Origin: Acidobacteriaceae bacterium
GTDB lineage: Bacteria > Acidobacteriota > Terriglobia > Terriglobales > Acidobacteriaceae
Assembly: GCA_003134655.1 (NCBI GenBank)
Contig: PLBY01000081.1
Coordinates: 84,467-148,466, forward strand
DNA: 64,000 nt
Direction: 5' to 3'
The notes below the pieces were generated by a model. That model ran no database searches. It was not told the DNA's origin and worked only from the letters and a program-made list of their open reading frames with translations. Shown piece by piece: positions 9,870 through 18,343 of this stretch; the first letter of the stretch is position 1; every line of letters begins with the position of its first letter. The position numbers and the translations under genes were made by a program.

Positions 9870-11402
9870 ATGATCCCATCCCCCAAATCAAGCCCCAACG
9901 CGTTCTCCAAATTTCTGCGCCTGATCCTTCCGCTGGCCTTGCTCGCCAGTTTGATCGCCTGTGGAGGCAGCAGCAACACTCCGGCGGGCGGTGGCGGCGG
10001 TGGTGGTGGCGGCAACGGTGCGGACTGCGCCCAACCGATCCCGATCGCGACTTCTCCGAAAGCTCAATTGGGAGTGGCGAAGGTAGTGCCCACCAGTTTC
10101 ATGGATCTGCACCTGGGCGGCAGCAGTCTGCCTTGGCCCACAGTCCGTTTTGGCGGCCTGCGACTGTGGGATACAGCCACGGGCTGGGCTCAGATCAACA
10201 CCGCCGATGGCGTCTATGATTTCTCCTCGAATCTCGATGGCTTCCTTCAAGTGGCCCAAGCGAAGGGCGTAGACGTGCTCTACAATCTCGCCCGCACGCC
10301 TACGTGGGCATCAAGTAATCCAACCGACAACACCTGCTCATACGACACTTCCACCCAAGGTGGCCCTGGGCAATGCGATGCGCCGAATGACCTGAATGCC
10401 GATGGCACCGGCACGAATCAGCATTGGATCGACTGGGTGACGGCTGTGGCCAAACACAGCGTGAGCTCACCGTACGCGCACATTAAGTACTACGAGATCT
10501 GGAACGAGTGGAATGCCTCACTTTTTTGGGTTGGAACTGCGGCGCAACTGGTCCGCATGGAGCAGGATGCCAGTTGCGTCATCGAAGGTGCGAAGCACGG
10601 CGCCTGCAATAATCCAAACAGCAATTACAGTGGCGGAATTGGGATTGATCCGAGCGCTCAAATTGTCTCTCCCTCTCCCGTCGGATTCCATGCTCAATTG
10701 AATGCCGTCCAAACCAGCCTCAACACTTATTTCGGTACCACAGTGAACGGATTTGCCGGCGGCCAGTTCGCTGACATCATCGGCTTTCACGGCTACGTTT
10801 CCACCGGCAAGAGCGGCTCTTGCCCCGTAGCGGAAGACGTCATCACCGTGATCGACGACATGAACAGCGCCATAACCAGTGCTCCTGGCGAATCCGGTAA
10901 ACCCTGGTTCGACACCGAAGACGGTTGGAGCAAAGCCAACGACGAAAACTTCCTCGACCAGGACCGGCAATCCGCCTTCCTCGCCCGTTATTCCCTGCTC
11001 CAGCAATCCATGGGAGTCGAGCGCGGATATTGGTACCGCTGGGACAGTACTCAAGACTATTTCGGTGCCCTCTGGACTTCCTCCAGCGGTCCCATCCAAG
11101 CGGTCAGCGCCTGGCAGGAAATCTCCAAGTGGATGGTAGGAGCGACCTTGAGCGCAGCTTGCAGCGTGAATGGAACTGTCTGGACCTGCGGATTCACGCG
11201 CTCGGGCGGGTATCAGGCCCTGGCAGTCTGGGACACTGCGCAGGATTGTCTCAATGGCGCGTGCTCAACCTCGTCCTTCACCGTTCCGGCCGGTGGCTAT
11301 ACGTTGTCTCGCAACCTCACGGGCACAGAAACCGCCATCACGACCGGGACTGTACTCATCGGTGCCAAACCGATTCTCCTGGAAACCGCTACGTTGCCGT
11401 AG
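9870..11402 (+). CDS. Lipoprotein with GH39-like (clan A type) glycosidase domain, paralogue 2
   Basis: The start at 9870 (MIPSPKSSPNAFSKFLRL) is chosen because it aligns with the N-terminus of the preceding paralogue; an ATG 66 bases upstream adds non-homologous residues. The lipobox is LIAC (Cys31), then nine glycines. The catalytic fold follows: RFGGLRLWDTATGWAQI, a YNLARTPTWAS strand, the acid/base motif YYEIWNEW (Glu213) and a likely nucleophile at Glu350 in WFDTEDGW. It is closely related in layout to the gene ending at 9710 and to the C-terminal half of the protein at 25245, suggesting local duplication. Substrate unknown; xylo-configured glycans would fit the GH39 comparison. Length 510 aa. 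Confidence 0.72.
   Translation: MIPSPKSSPNAFSKFLRLILPLALLASLIACGGSSNTPAGGGGGGGGGNGADCAQPIPIATSPKAQLGVAKVVPTSFMDLHLGGSSLPWPTVRFGGLRLWDTATGWAQINTADGVYDFSSNLDGFLQVAQAKGVDVLYNLARTPTWASSNPTDNTCSYDTSTQGGPGQCDAPNDLNADGTGTNQHWIDWVTAVAKHSVSSPYAHIKYYEIWNEWNASLFWVGTAAQLVRMEQDASCVIEGAKHGACNNPNSNYSGGIGIDPSAQIVSPSPVGFHAQLNAVQTSLNTYFGTTVNGFAGGQFADIIGFHGYVSTGKSGSCPVAEDVITVIDDMNSAITSAPGESGKPWFDTEDGWSKANDENFLDQDRQSAFLARYSLLQQSMGVERGYWYRWDSTQDYFGALWTSSSGPIQAVSAWQEISKWMVGATLSAACSVNGTVWTCGFTRSGGYQALAVWDTAQDCLNGACSTSSFTVPAGGYTLSRNLTGTETAITTGTVLIGAKPILLETATLP
9987..10013 (+). repeat. GGN triplet repeat coding oligo-glycine linker
   Basis: Nine Gly codons (GGC/GGT mix) follow the lipobox of the second GH39-like lipoprotein, in the same position as the tract in its paralogue. 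Confidence 0.8.
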
Positions 11403-11421
11403 TGGAACTGGCAACTGAGAA

Positions 11422-11460
11422 AAAAAGAAGAGCGGCCCTTCCCAGGCCGCTCTTCTTTTT
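11422..11460. terminator. Bidirectional hairpin terminator
   Basis: A perfect 11-bp stem, GAAGAGCGGCC (11427-11437) with GGCCGCTCTTC (11445-11455), is flanked by an A-run on the left and a T-run on the right. It can end both the plus-strand lipoprotein gene (stop at 11402) and the minus-strand Kelch gene (stop at 11502). Confidence 0.9.
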
Positions 11461-11501
11461 CTCTTCAATCTGAACGATTACGATTCACCGAACAATCCCC
11501 A

Positions 11502-13604
11502 TCAGTGCAGACCGTTCGCATTGCTCAACGTGTAGATATCCGACGACGGATTCAGCGGATTTGTGCTGGTTTGTCCCCCGAAGGTGATCATCTCGTTGAC
11601 ACTGGAATCGTACAAGGAACTGGGGAAGCGGCGCGGTTGCCCGGTCACGCCCTGGGTCCAGGTAGACGTACCGTTCTGTCCGCTCGCACCCGACAGAATC
11701 CAGACGTCGCTCAGAATGGCGCCCCCGCTGTATCCTCCATAAATCGTCATGCGATCGTTGACCGAATCGTAGGTGGCCGAGTGGCCGGACCGCGGGTTTG
11801 GTCCGTGATTCGAGGGAGTGATCTGCGTCCACTTGGGGGCCCCTCCCGTGCCGTTGGCATTCGACAGGACCCAGATATCTCCAAAATACACGCCTTTGCC
11901 CGCATCGCCTCCGAACACAATCAGAATATTCGCAGCGGAATCGTAGACGGAGCTGCTGCTTTCCCGCGCGCTCGGACCTCCTCCAGTGGGTGCAAGTTGC
12001 GTCCAGCTGGGCAGAACCGTCACATCGTTTGCATTCTTCAGTACCCAGACATCGTTGTAGTAGGTGGCCTGGCAGTTGTAGCCGCCGAAAATGATAATCG
12101 TGTTGGTCGCGGAATCGTACACCGACCCATGCAGCGTGCGCACCGGCGGCGCAGTGCCCGACGGCTTCAACATCGTCCACGTCATCGTTCCGCCCTGCGC
12201 ATTGGCGTGTTGCAACACGTGGTAGTCGTTCACGCAGGGTGCCGGATATCCCGTGGCTCCGCCAAACACCATCATCCGGTCGCTTCCGCTGTCGAACAGG
12301 CCAGTATGACCAAAACGCGGCGATGGACGACTTCCGGTCGGCGACAGGATCGTCCACTTCAGATTGGAAGAACCAACGACGTTCGATGCCTGCCAGTAGT
12401 CACCGAAGTCCAGGTTGGTCTTCGCGTGTTGGCCACCCAGGACAAACAGACTGTTCGTTCCACTGTCGTAGAATGCGGCCGCCGAATACCGCACCGCCGG
12501 CCCGCCTAGAATCCACCGGCTGCCCGTCTTCGTAACATTATTCGCGCCGAAGAGCGTGAAGGCGTGGGAATTCGTTGAGAGCTTGTCGGCGCTGCTCGTG
12601 CCGGCAAAAACGTACATGTTATTCAAGTTTGGATCATAGACCGCGCTGTGGTACGCAACACTCGGCGACGTACCCGAGGTTTTGATCATCGTCCAACTCG
12701 GGAACCCGATCCCGTTCGCTGAGGACAGCACCCATGAATCAGACAGGGTGAGTCCGTTGTTGATCCCACCGAAGATCGTCATGTGATTGGTGGCGGGATC
12801 ATACGTGGCGGTTTGACCGGTTCGTATGCCAGGAGGAGTTCCGCTCGCTGACAACTTTGTCCACGCCGGCGTACCGCCCGTGCCATTCGCATGCGAGAGC
12901 ACCCAAACATCCCCCAAGCCTGACCCTCCGATGTCTCCTCCATAAAGAGTCATGATGTTGTTCACCGAATCGTACACAGCGCTAGCACTCTCCCGCGCTG
13001 CCGGCGGAGTTCCGGAGGGCGTCAACTGCGTCCACGCCGGTGTTCCCCCTTCACCGTTGGCGCTGCTGAGCACCCAGACATCGTTGAAATATCCGGTGGA
13101 GCAATTGTTGCCTCCAAACACGATCATGGAATCTGTGGTCGGATCGTACACAGCTGTGTGATACATGCGGGCCGGCGGCAGCGTTCCATTTGGAGTCAGC
13201 TCGAACCAGGACGCGCTCCCGCTTCCATTCGCATCATTCAGGATCCATGCATCGTTGGCGCACGGCGAAGGCATCCCCTCGGCTCCGCCGAAAATTGTCA
13301 TACGATTGCTGTTGGGATCGTAGGTCGCAACGTGCCCATAGCGGCCCGGCGGAAGCGTACCCGTCGGGATCACCTGCGTGAAACGATCATTCTGCTGGGA
13401 AGATGTCACCCCAAGCCACACGTCGTTGAGATCCGTGCTGGTGGCCGATGCCTGCCCACCAAAAATGATCATCTGCGCGGTCGTCGGATCAAACACCGCG
13501 GAGTGCGAGTGGCGGGATGAGGGACCGGCTAGGGTCCACACCTGAGCGTCCAGAAATGTCACGCTGCCCAGGAAAACGAGGAGGAGAAAGCTAAGCTGCT
13601 TCAT
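11502..13604 (-). CDS. Secreted double-propeller Kelch protein (A)
   Basis: Signal peptide MKQLSFLLLVFLGSVTFLDA precedes two tandem Kelch propellers of ~340 residues. Half 1 starts with VWTLAGPSSRHSHSAVFDP and half 2 near residue 357 with RWILGGPAVRYSAAAFYDS. Each blade carries R-x-x-H-x-A-V-Y-D, then N-x-M-x-I-F-G-G, then ND-x-W-V-L, and W-x-x-L. The first ATG overlaps the stop of the upstream gene by four bases (ATGA), so the two are translationally coupled. Blade-to-blade similarity to the proteins at 13601 and 16006 shows one family. Extracellular binding role inferred; no catalytic site of the galactose-oxidase type is visible. Length 700 aa. Confidence 0.82.
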   Translation of the reverse strand: MKQLSFLLLVFLGSVTFLDAQVWTLAGPSSRHSHSAVFDPTTAQMIIFGGQASATSTDLNDVWLGVTSSQQNDRFTQVIPTGTLPPGRYGHVATYDPNSNRMTIFGGAEGMPSPCANDAWILNDANGSGSASWFELTPNGTLPPARMYHTAVYDPTTDSMIVFGGNNCSTGYFNDVWVLSSANGEGGTPAWTQLTPSGTPPAARESASAVYDSVNNIMTLYGGDIGGSGLGDVWVLSHANGTGGTPAWTKLSASGTPPGIRTGQTATYDPATNHMTIFGGINNGLTLSDSWVLSSANGIGFPSWTMIKTSGTSPSVAYHSAVYDPNLNNMYVFAGTSSADKLSTNSHAFTLFGANNVTKTGSRWILGGPAVRYSAAAFYDSGTNSLFVLGGQHAKTNLDFGDYWQASNVVGSSNLKWTILSPTGSRPSPRFGHTGLFDSGSDRMMVFGGATGYPAPCVNDYHVLQHANAQGGTMTWTMLKPSGTAPPVRTLHGSVYDSATNTIIIFGGYNCQATYYNDVWVLKNANDVTVLPSWTQLAPTGGGPSARESSSSVYDSAANILIVFGGDAGKGVYFGDIWVLSNANGTGGAPKWTQITPSNHGPNPRSGHSATYDSVNDRMTIYGGYSGGAILSDVWILSGASGQNGTSTWTQGVTGQPRRFPSSLYDSSVNEMITFGGQTSTNPLNPSSDIYTLSNANGLH

Positions 13605-15733
13605 GGTTGTCCATTCGCGTTCGTCAGAGAGAATAGGTGATCGTCTGGGAGCGACGGCAGGGTGAACACTCCCCCAAAAATATTCATTTGATTGTGTACT
13701 GAATCGTACACTGCACTCGAGAAGCGACGCGCCGGCGCCGGCGTCTGTGCGGTAATTTCAGTCCATTGCGGACGGGTACTCTGCCCGTTCGGATCTGTGA
13801 GCACCCAGGCGTCGCTTAACAACTTCGTTCCGTCATATCCACCGTAGATCGTCATCAGATCGTTGGTCACGTCGTAGATCGCGGTGTGCCCCGTCCGTGC
13901 AACTGGCCCGCTGTTCGACGGAACCGCCAGCCTCCACTGCGGCGTGCCTCCCGAACCGTTCGCATTCGAAAGAATCCAGATATCGCCAAACGGCGCGCTG
14001 CCCGCGTCCCCGCCATAGATCGTGAGAGTGTTCGTGGTCGAGTTGTAGATGACCGAACTGCTTTGCCGCGCGCTCGGTGGCGTGCCGCGCGGCGACAGCT
14101 TGGTCCAGGCAGGCGTACCGGTCAACGCGTTCGCATTGTTGAGAACCCACACGTCGTTGTAGTACGTGGAAACACAATCGTAACCACCGAAGATAATCAG
14201 CCGGTTCGTGACCGGGTCATAGGCAGAGGTGTGACGCGTGCGAATTCCAGGCAGCGTACCCGTGGGAGCCGTCGCCACCCAAGTCGGCCTGCCACCCGTA
14301 TTGTTGGCGCTGGTCATGACCCAGTGATCGTTGACGCAAGGAGCGGGAAACCCCGTGCCGCCGCCAAACACCATCAAGCGGTTGTTCGCACTGTCGCACT
14401 GCACACTGTGGCCCCATCGCGCCTTGGGATGCTTCCCCCCAACATTGATCGGGATCCAATTGATGTTGGAGGAATCGTTGACCCCGGTCGTTTGCCAGTA
14501 GTCGTCTATGTTCGTATTGGTCTGCGCGTGCTGACCATCCACGACAAACACACTGTTGGTCACCGAATCGTAGAACATCCCTTGCGAATACCGAGCGGGC
14601 GGTCCCCCGCGTGTCCATGAACTCGTGCCCGTACCATTGGCGCTGCTCAGCGTGAATGCGTGGTCATCTCCGGCCAGTTTGGCCTGGCTGCTCGATCCTG
14701 CGAAAACGTACATATCGTTTACGCTCGAGTCATACACAGCGCTGTGGAAGCCCACTGCCGGAGCGGTTCCCTTGGTCGCAATCTTCGTCCAGCCCGGCGT
14801 CCCGCCGATTCCATTCGCAGACGTCAATACAAAACTGTCGGATACCGCGTTCGACGAGTGAAACCCGCCAAACACAATCATGCGATCGTTCGTGCTGTCG
14901 TACACGGCGGTTTGCCCGGAGCGACTGCTGGGAGCCGTCCCCGTTGGCGACAGTTGTGTCCACGTTGGAGTTCCACCCGTACCATTGGCGTGGGAAAGAA
15001 CCCAGACATCTCCAAAATTCGCGGACCCGGCGTCACCGCCATACACAGTCATCACGTTGTTCGCAGCATCGTAGATGGCGCTGGCACTCTCCCGCGCGGC
15101 AGGAGGGGTGCCGCTCACCGAGAGTTGCTGCCACGCTGGGCTGCCGCTTCCACCGTTCGCGTCGCTCAAGACCCACACGTCATTGAAATATCCGGTGGAA
15201 CAATTGTTCCCGCCAAACATAATCAGGGAATTCGTATTCGCGTCGTACACTCCCGTGTGATGCAATCGGGCGGCCGGTATTGTGCCGGAGGCAGAAATCG
15301 AAAGCCACGCAGCCGATCCACTCTCTCCGTTGGCGCCATCGAGAATCCAAACGTCGTTCATGCACGAACCGGACGTTCCCGTGCCACCGCCGAAAACGGT
15401 CATGCGGTTGCTGCTCGGGTCGTAAGTAGCCACGTGCCCGAACCTGCCCGCTGGCGCCGAGCCGCTCGGAACCAAACTCGTCGAGGTCACAAACTTCGAA
15501 GTGCTGGTACCGACCAGCCACACGTCATTCAGATCTGACTTGGTCGTGCTGTTCTGCCCCCCGAATACAATCATCCTCTTCGACGCCGGATCGAATACCG
15601 CCGTATGTGAGAAGCGCGCCGGTGGACCATATTGAGTCCATGTCTGTGCGAACAATAGCGGATGACAGCTAAGGAAAAGGATGCAGAGCGTCAGCGGAAG
15701 ACTGACCGACGCTAGAGTTCCCCGCACCTTCAT
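13601..15733 (-). CDS. Secreted double-propeller Kelch protein (B)
   Basis: The start at 15733 has AGGAG eleven bases upstream and gives a signal peptide (MKVRGTLASVSLPLTLCILF, cleavage near LLFA-Q); an in-frame start at 15790 adds a poor N-terminus. The mature chain has two tandem Kelch propellers in the same order as in protein A: half 1 begins TWTQYGPPARFSHTAVFDP, half 2 begins SWTRGGPPARYSQGMFYDS. The stop codon overlaps the ATG of protein A. It is divergent from protein C at 16006, with a dyad motif and a promoter between them. Length 710 aa. Binding partner unknown. Confidence 0.82.
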   Translation of the reverse strand: MKVRGTLASVSLPLTLCILFLSCHPLLFAQTWTQYGPPARFSHTAVFDPASKRMIVFGGQNSTTKSDLNDVWLVGTSTSKFVTSTSLVPSGSAPAGRFGHVATYDPSSNRMTVFGGGTGTSGSCMNDVWILDGANGESGSAAWLSISASGTIPAARLHHTGVYDANTNSLIMFGGNNCSTGYFNDVWVLSDANGGSGSPAWQQLSVSGTPPAARESASAIYDAANNVMTVYGGDAGSANFGDVWVLSHANGTGGTPTWTQLSPTGTAPSSRSGQTAVYDSTNDRMIVFGGFHSSNAVSDSFVLTSANGIGGTPGWTKIATKGTAPAVGFHSAVYDSSVNDMYVFAGSSSQAKLAGDDHAFTLSSANGTGTSSWTRGGPPARYSQGMFYDSVTNSVFVVDGQHAQTNTNIDDYWQTTGVNDSSNINWIPINVGGKHPKARWGHSVQCDSANNRLMVFGGGTGFPAPCVNDHWVMTSANNTGGRPTWVATAPTGTLPGIRTRHTSAYDPVTNRLIIFGGYDCVSTYYNDVWVLNNANALTGTPAWTKLSPRGTPPSARQSSSVIYNSTTNTLTIYGGDAGSAPFGDIWILSNANGSGGTPQWRLAVPSNSGPVARTGHTAIYDVTNDLMTIYGGYDGTKLLSDAWVLTDPNGQSTRPQWTEITAQTPAPARRFSSAVYDSVHNQMNIFGGVFTLPSLPDDHLFSLTNANGQP

Positions 15734-15876
15734 GATTAGGACGGCTCCTGGACCCGAAAAGCTAAAAACTGTCGCCAGCTGAGAGCACATACTTGAGCCC
15801 GCCGTCTAGGCACAGCCGCTCCTGGCTCTCAACAAGGCGAACGAGGGCAGTTCAGTCTGTCCGACGATGCTCACAC

Positions 15877-15905
15877 TGTCAAGATGAAGGAATTTGCATC
15901 TTGAC
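15877..15905 (+). promoter_or_regulatory. Conserved dyad motif, copy 2, with extended inverted repeat
   Basis: The core matches copy 1: TGTCAAGA, TGAAGGA, ATTTGCAT (15877-15899). Here an additional perfect 9-bp inverted repeat exists: GTCAAGATG (15878-15886) and CATCTTGAC (15897-15905), 10-base spacer. The right arm overlaps the -35 hexamer of the promoter at 15901, so a bound regulator would touch RNA polymerase. Confidence 0.6.
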
Positions 15906-15929
15906 GCTGTGGTGCCACCGTCCTATGCT
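15901..15929 (+). promoter_or_regulatory. Sigma-70-type promoter for Kelch protein C
   Basis: TTGACG at 15901-15906 and TATGCT at 15924-15929 are separated by 17 bases. They point toward the Kelch gene starting at 16006, about 70 bases downstream of the expected start of transcription. Confidence 0.55.
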
Positions 15930-16005
15930 CCCTAGGCATACACGTAGAGCTGTCGTTTCCCCCACAACGCCCTACCTTAAAAATCGAACATCCCGGAGCC
16001 AGCCC

Positions 16006-18195
16006 ATGCTGTGCCCGTTTCGGAGCCTTCACTTGACCCGGTCCAATTCTCTGTACACGGCCCTGTTGTTAGTCTGTTTCAGTATGCTCCTGGCTTCGTC
16101 CGCCTCCGCACAAAAGTGGAATCGCTACGGCCCCGGCACGCGCAGCCAAGCGTCTTCGATTTATGACCCCTCGACCAAGCAGATGATCATGTTTGGCGGA
16201 CAGCATGCACCTACCAACGTCGACTTCCACGATGTCTGGGCCGTGAAGAACGTCATCGAGTCTTCAGCATCGACCGCCAACAATTTGAACTGGGTCTCCG
16301 TCACTACCGCCGGCACGGTTCCGAGCGTGCGCTTCGGACACTCTGCCGCCTACAATCCCACTTCCAACCGCATGATCATTTTTGGCGGCGGCACCGGGTT
16401 TCCCGGACCCTGCGCGAACGATCTGTGGGTCCTCACCAACACCAACTCCGTTGGCGGCACGCCCACCTGGATCAAACTCAGTCCAACAGGAACTTTGCCC
16501 CCGGTCCGCGAAGGCCACGCCTCCGTGTATGACGCCGCGACCAACACCATGATCGTGTTCGGTGGAACCGATTGCGCTGGAAATTTCTACAACGACGTCT
16601 GGATCTTGAGCAACGCTGACGGATCGGTGGCCACTCCGAAGTGGACTCAATCCAAGCCGGTCGGCACCGCGCCGGCCGCCCGCTCGCAAAGCACGGCGAT
16701 CTACGACTCCACCAAGCGCGTCATGACGGTTTTTGGCGGCGCGGGTGCTGCGAGGGCCGTCTTCAACGATGTCTGGACCCTCGCGAACGTGAACGGAACT
16801 CCAACGTGGACCCAACTCGCTCCCACCGGGACCGCGCCGAATCCACGCAGTGGCCACACCGCCGTCTTCGATTCGGCCAACAACCGAATGATCATCCATG
16901 GCGGAGTTGTCGGCTCGACCGCCGTACAAAACGACACCTGGATTCTCAGCGACGCGAACGGAGTTGGCGCCAGCCCGGCTTGGACGCAATTGTCACCCAC
17001 GGACCCGGCCCCGTATCGCTCCAGTCATACTGCGATCTATGATCCGACCGCCAACGAAATGGTGATCTTCGGCGGCGACAGCCAGCTTCCCAAGACCTTT
17101 ACCGACGATCACGTTTTTGTACTTACAAAGGTAAATGGATTGCAGTCCGGCGCCGCATGGTCCCAGGACGGTCCCGCCCCGCGAAGCCACCAGAGCGCCG
17201 TTTACGACGCGGTCACCGATCAGTTGATCGTGTTCGGCGGGCAGACCTCCGGAACGCCGGGCGCGTTGAACGACGTCTGGTCAGCACCGTCCATCGTCGC
17301 TTCCGGTCAGGTTTCGCAGGTCTCCACGAATTGGATGCAGGTGCTTCCCGCGGGGACGGCGCCAGCCGCGCGTTTTGGACACAGCGGCCTCTACGACTCG
17401 AGCAGCAACCGCCTGATCGTTTTCGGCGGTGCGACCAGTTCGACCAATTGCCTGCATGACTTGTGGATTCTCGACGACGCCAATTCCGCCCACGGCACGC
17501 CGGATTGGATCAGTCTGACCGCGTCGGGCACATTGCCCACGCCGCGCATGAACCAAACCGCCGTATACGATCCCGCGCAGAACACCATGATCGTTTTCGG
17601 AGGCACCAATTGTTCCTCCGGCTATCTTTCGGACGTGTGGGTGCTGAGCAATGCAAACGGCGAGGGTGGAACGCCCACATGGACACAGCTTTCTCCTGCT
17701 GGTACTCCGCCGACAGCGCGAGAAAACAGCAGCTCTATATACGACCCGGTTAATAACGTTCTAACTATCTATGCGGGTGATACAGGCAGTAGCGGATTCG
17801 CCGACGTCTGGACTCTCTCCAACGCCAACGGACAAGGCGGAACACCGGTCTGGACCCTCCTTGCACCGACCGGAACTGCTCCGAACGGTAGAACCGGTCA
17901 AAGCACCGTATACGACGCAACTAATAACCGCATGATTATGTACGGCGGCATTAACGCGATCAACGGCACTCGGTTTCTTTATGACTCGTGGGTCCTCACC
18001 TTCCCCAACGGCATCGGAGGAACTCCGGCATGGACTGCCGAGAAAGTGACAGGCACCGCGCCCGAGCGCTTCTTCCACTCGACGGTCTACAGTTCCGCCT
18101 TCAACTGTCTGGTGGTCTTCGGCGGCGACAGCCAGATCGAATCTCTGCCCGATGATCACATCTTCATTCTGTCGAAGGCCAACGGACAGAAATAG
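16006..18195 (+). CDS. Secreted double-propeller Kelch protein (C), halves in swapped order
   Basis: The start at 16006 is chosen on GGAG seven bases upstream and on the signal peptide that follows (hydrophobic LYTALLLVCFSMLLASSASA-Q). Two tandem Kelch propellers follow. Half 1 (GGQHAPTNVDFHDVW, NPRSGHTAVFDSANNRM) is most like the second halves of proteins A and B. Half 2 (GGTNCSSGYLSDVWVLSNAN, YGGINAINGT) is most like their first halves. The order of the two propellers is therefore reversed relative to its neighbours. Length 729 aa. No catalytic residues recognised. Confidence 0.82.
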   Translation: MLCPFRSLHLTRSNSLYTALLLVCFSMLLASSASAQKWNRYGPGTRSQASSIYDPSTKQMIMFGGQHAPTNVDFHDVWAVKNVIESSASTANNLNWVSVTTAGTVPSVRFGHSAAYNPTSNRMIIFGGGTGFPGPCANDLWVLTNTNSVGGTPTWIKLSPTGTLPPVREGHASVYDAATNTMIVFGGTDCAGNFYNDVWILSNADGSVATPKWTQSKPVGTAPAARSQSTAIYDSTKRVMTVFGGAGAARAVFNDVWTLANVNGTPTWTQLAPTGTAPNPRSGHTAVFDSANNRMIIHGGVVGSTAVQNDTWILSDANGVGASPAWTQLSPTDPAPYRSSHTAIYDPTANEMVIFGGDSQLPKTFTDDHVFVLTKVNGLQSGAAWSQDGPAPRSHQSAVYDAVTDQLIVFGGQTSGTPGALNDVWSAPSIVASGQVSQVSTNWMQVLPAGTAPAARFGHSGLYDSSSNRLIVFGGATSSTNCLHDLWILDDANSAHGTPDWISLTASGTLPTPRMNQTAVYDPAQNTMIVFGGTNCSSGYLSDVWVLSNANGEGGTPTWTQLSPAGTPPTARENSSSIYDPVNNVLTIYAGDTGSSGFADVWTLSNANGQGGTPVWTLLAPTGTAPNGRTGQSTVYDATNNRMIMYGGINAINGTRFLYDSWVLTFPNGIGGTPAWTAEKVTGTAPERFFHSTVYSSAFNCLVVFGGDSQIESLPDDHIFILSKANGQK

Positions 18196-18199
18196 ATTC

Positions 18200-18229
18200 G
18201 GGAATCGGCAGTGCCGATTCCCTTCTTTT
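18200..18229 (+). terminator. Rho-independent terminator after Kelch protein C
   Basis: Stem GGGAATCGGCA (18200-18210) pairs perfectly with TGCCGATTCCC (18212-18222), followed by TTCTTTT. It begins five bases after the stop codon. Confidence 0.85.
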
Positions 18230-18343
18230 GGCGGGCCTCCTCGGCTCCTTGCTGTTGTATGATTTGGAGTCTCGCGAGTACCCCATAGTATCGGCTCAGC
18301 TCGCGACGCCAGCGTGCTTTGCCTGGGACGACTTCCCTGCCGA

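Noticed and set aside
14660..15538. Long plus-strand open frame opposite Kelch protein B (and similar ones opposite A and C)
   Set aside because: These are Arg/His-rich antisense shadows created by the repetitive, G+C-rich Kelch sequence. The minus-strand frame has a signal peptide and regular blades.
11502..18195. Repeated DNA that could suggest a CRISPR array or transposon
   Set aside because: Repeats are degenerate, ~150 bases apart and in frame with Kelch blades. There are no identical short repeats with unique spacers and no cas or transposase genes.
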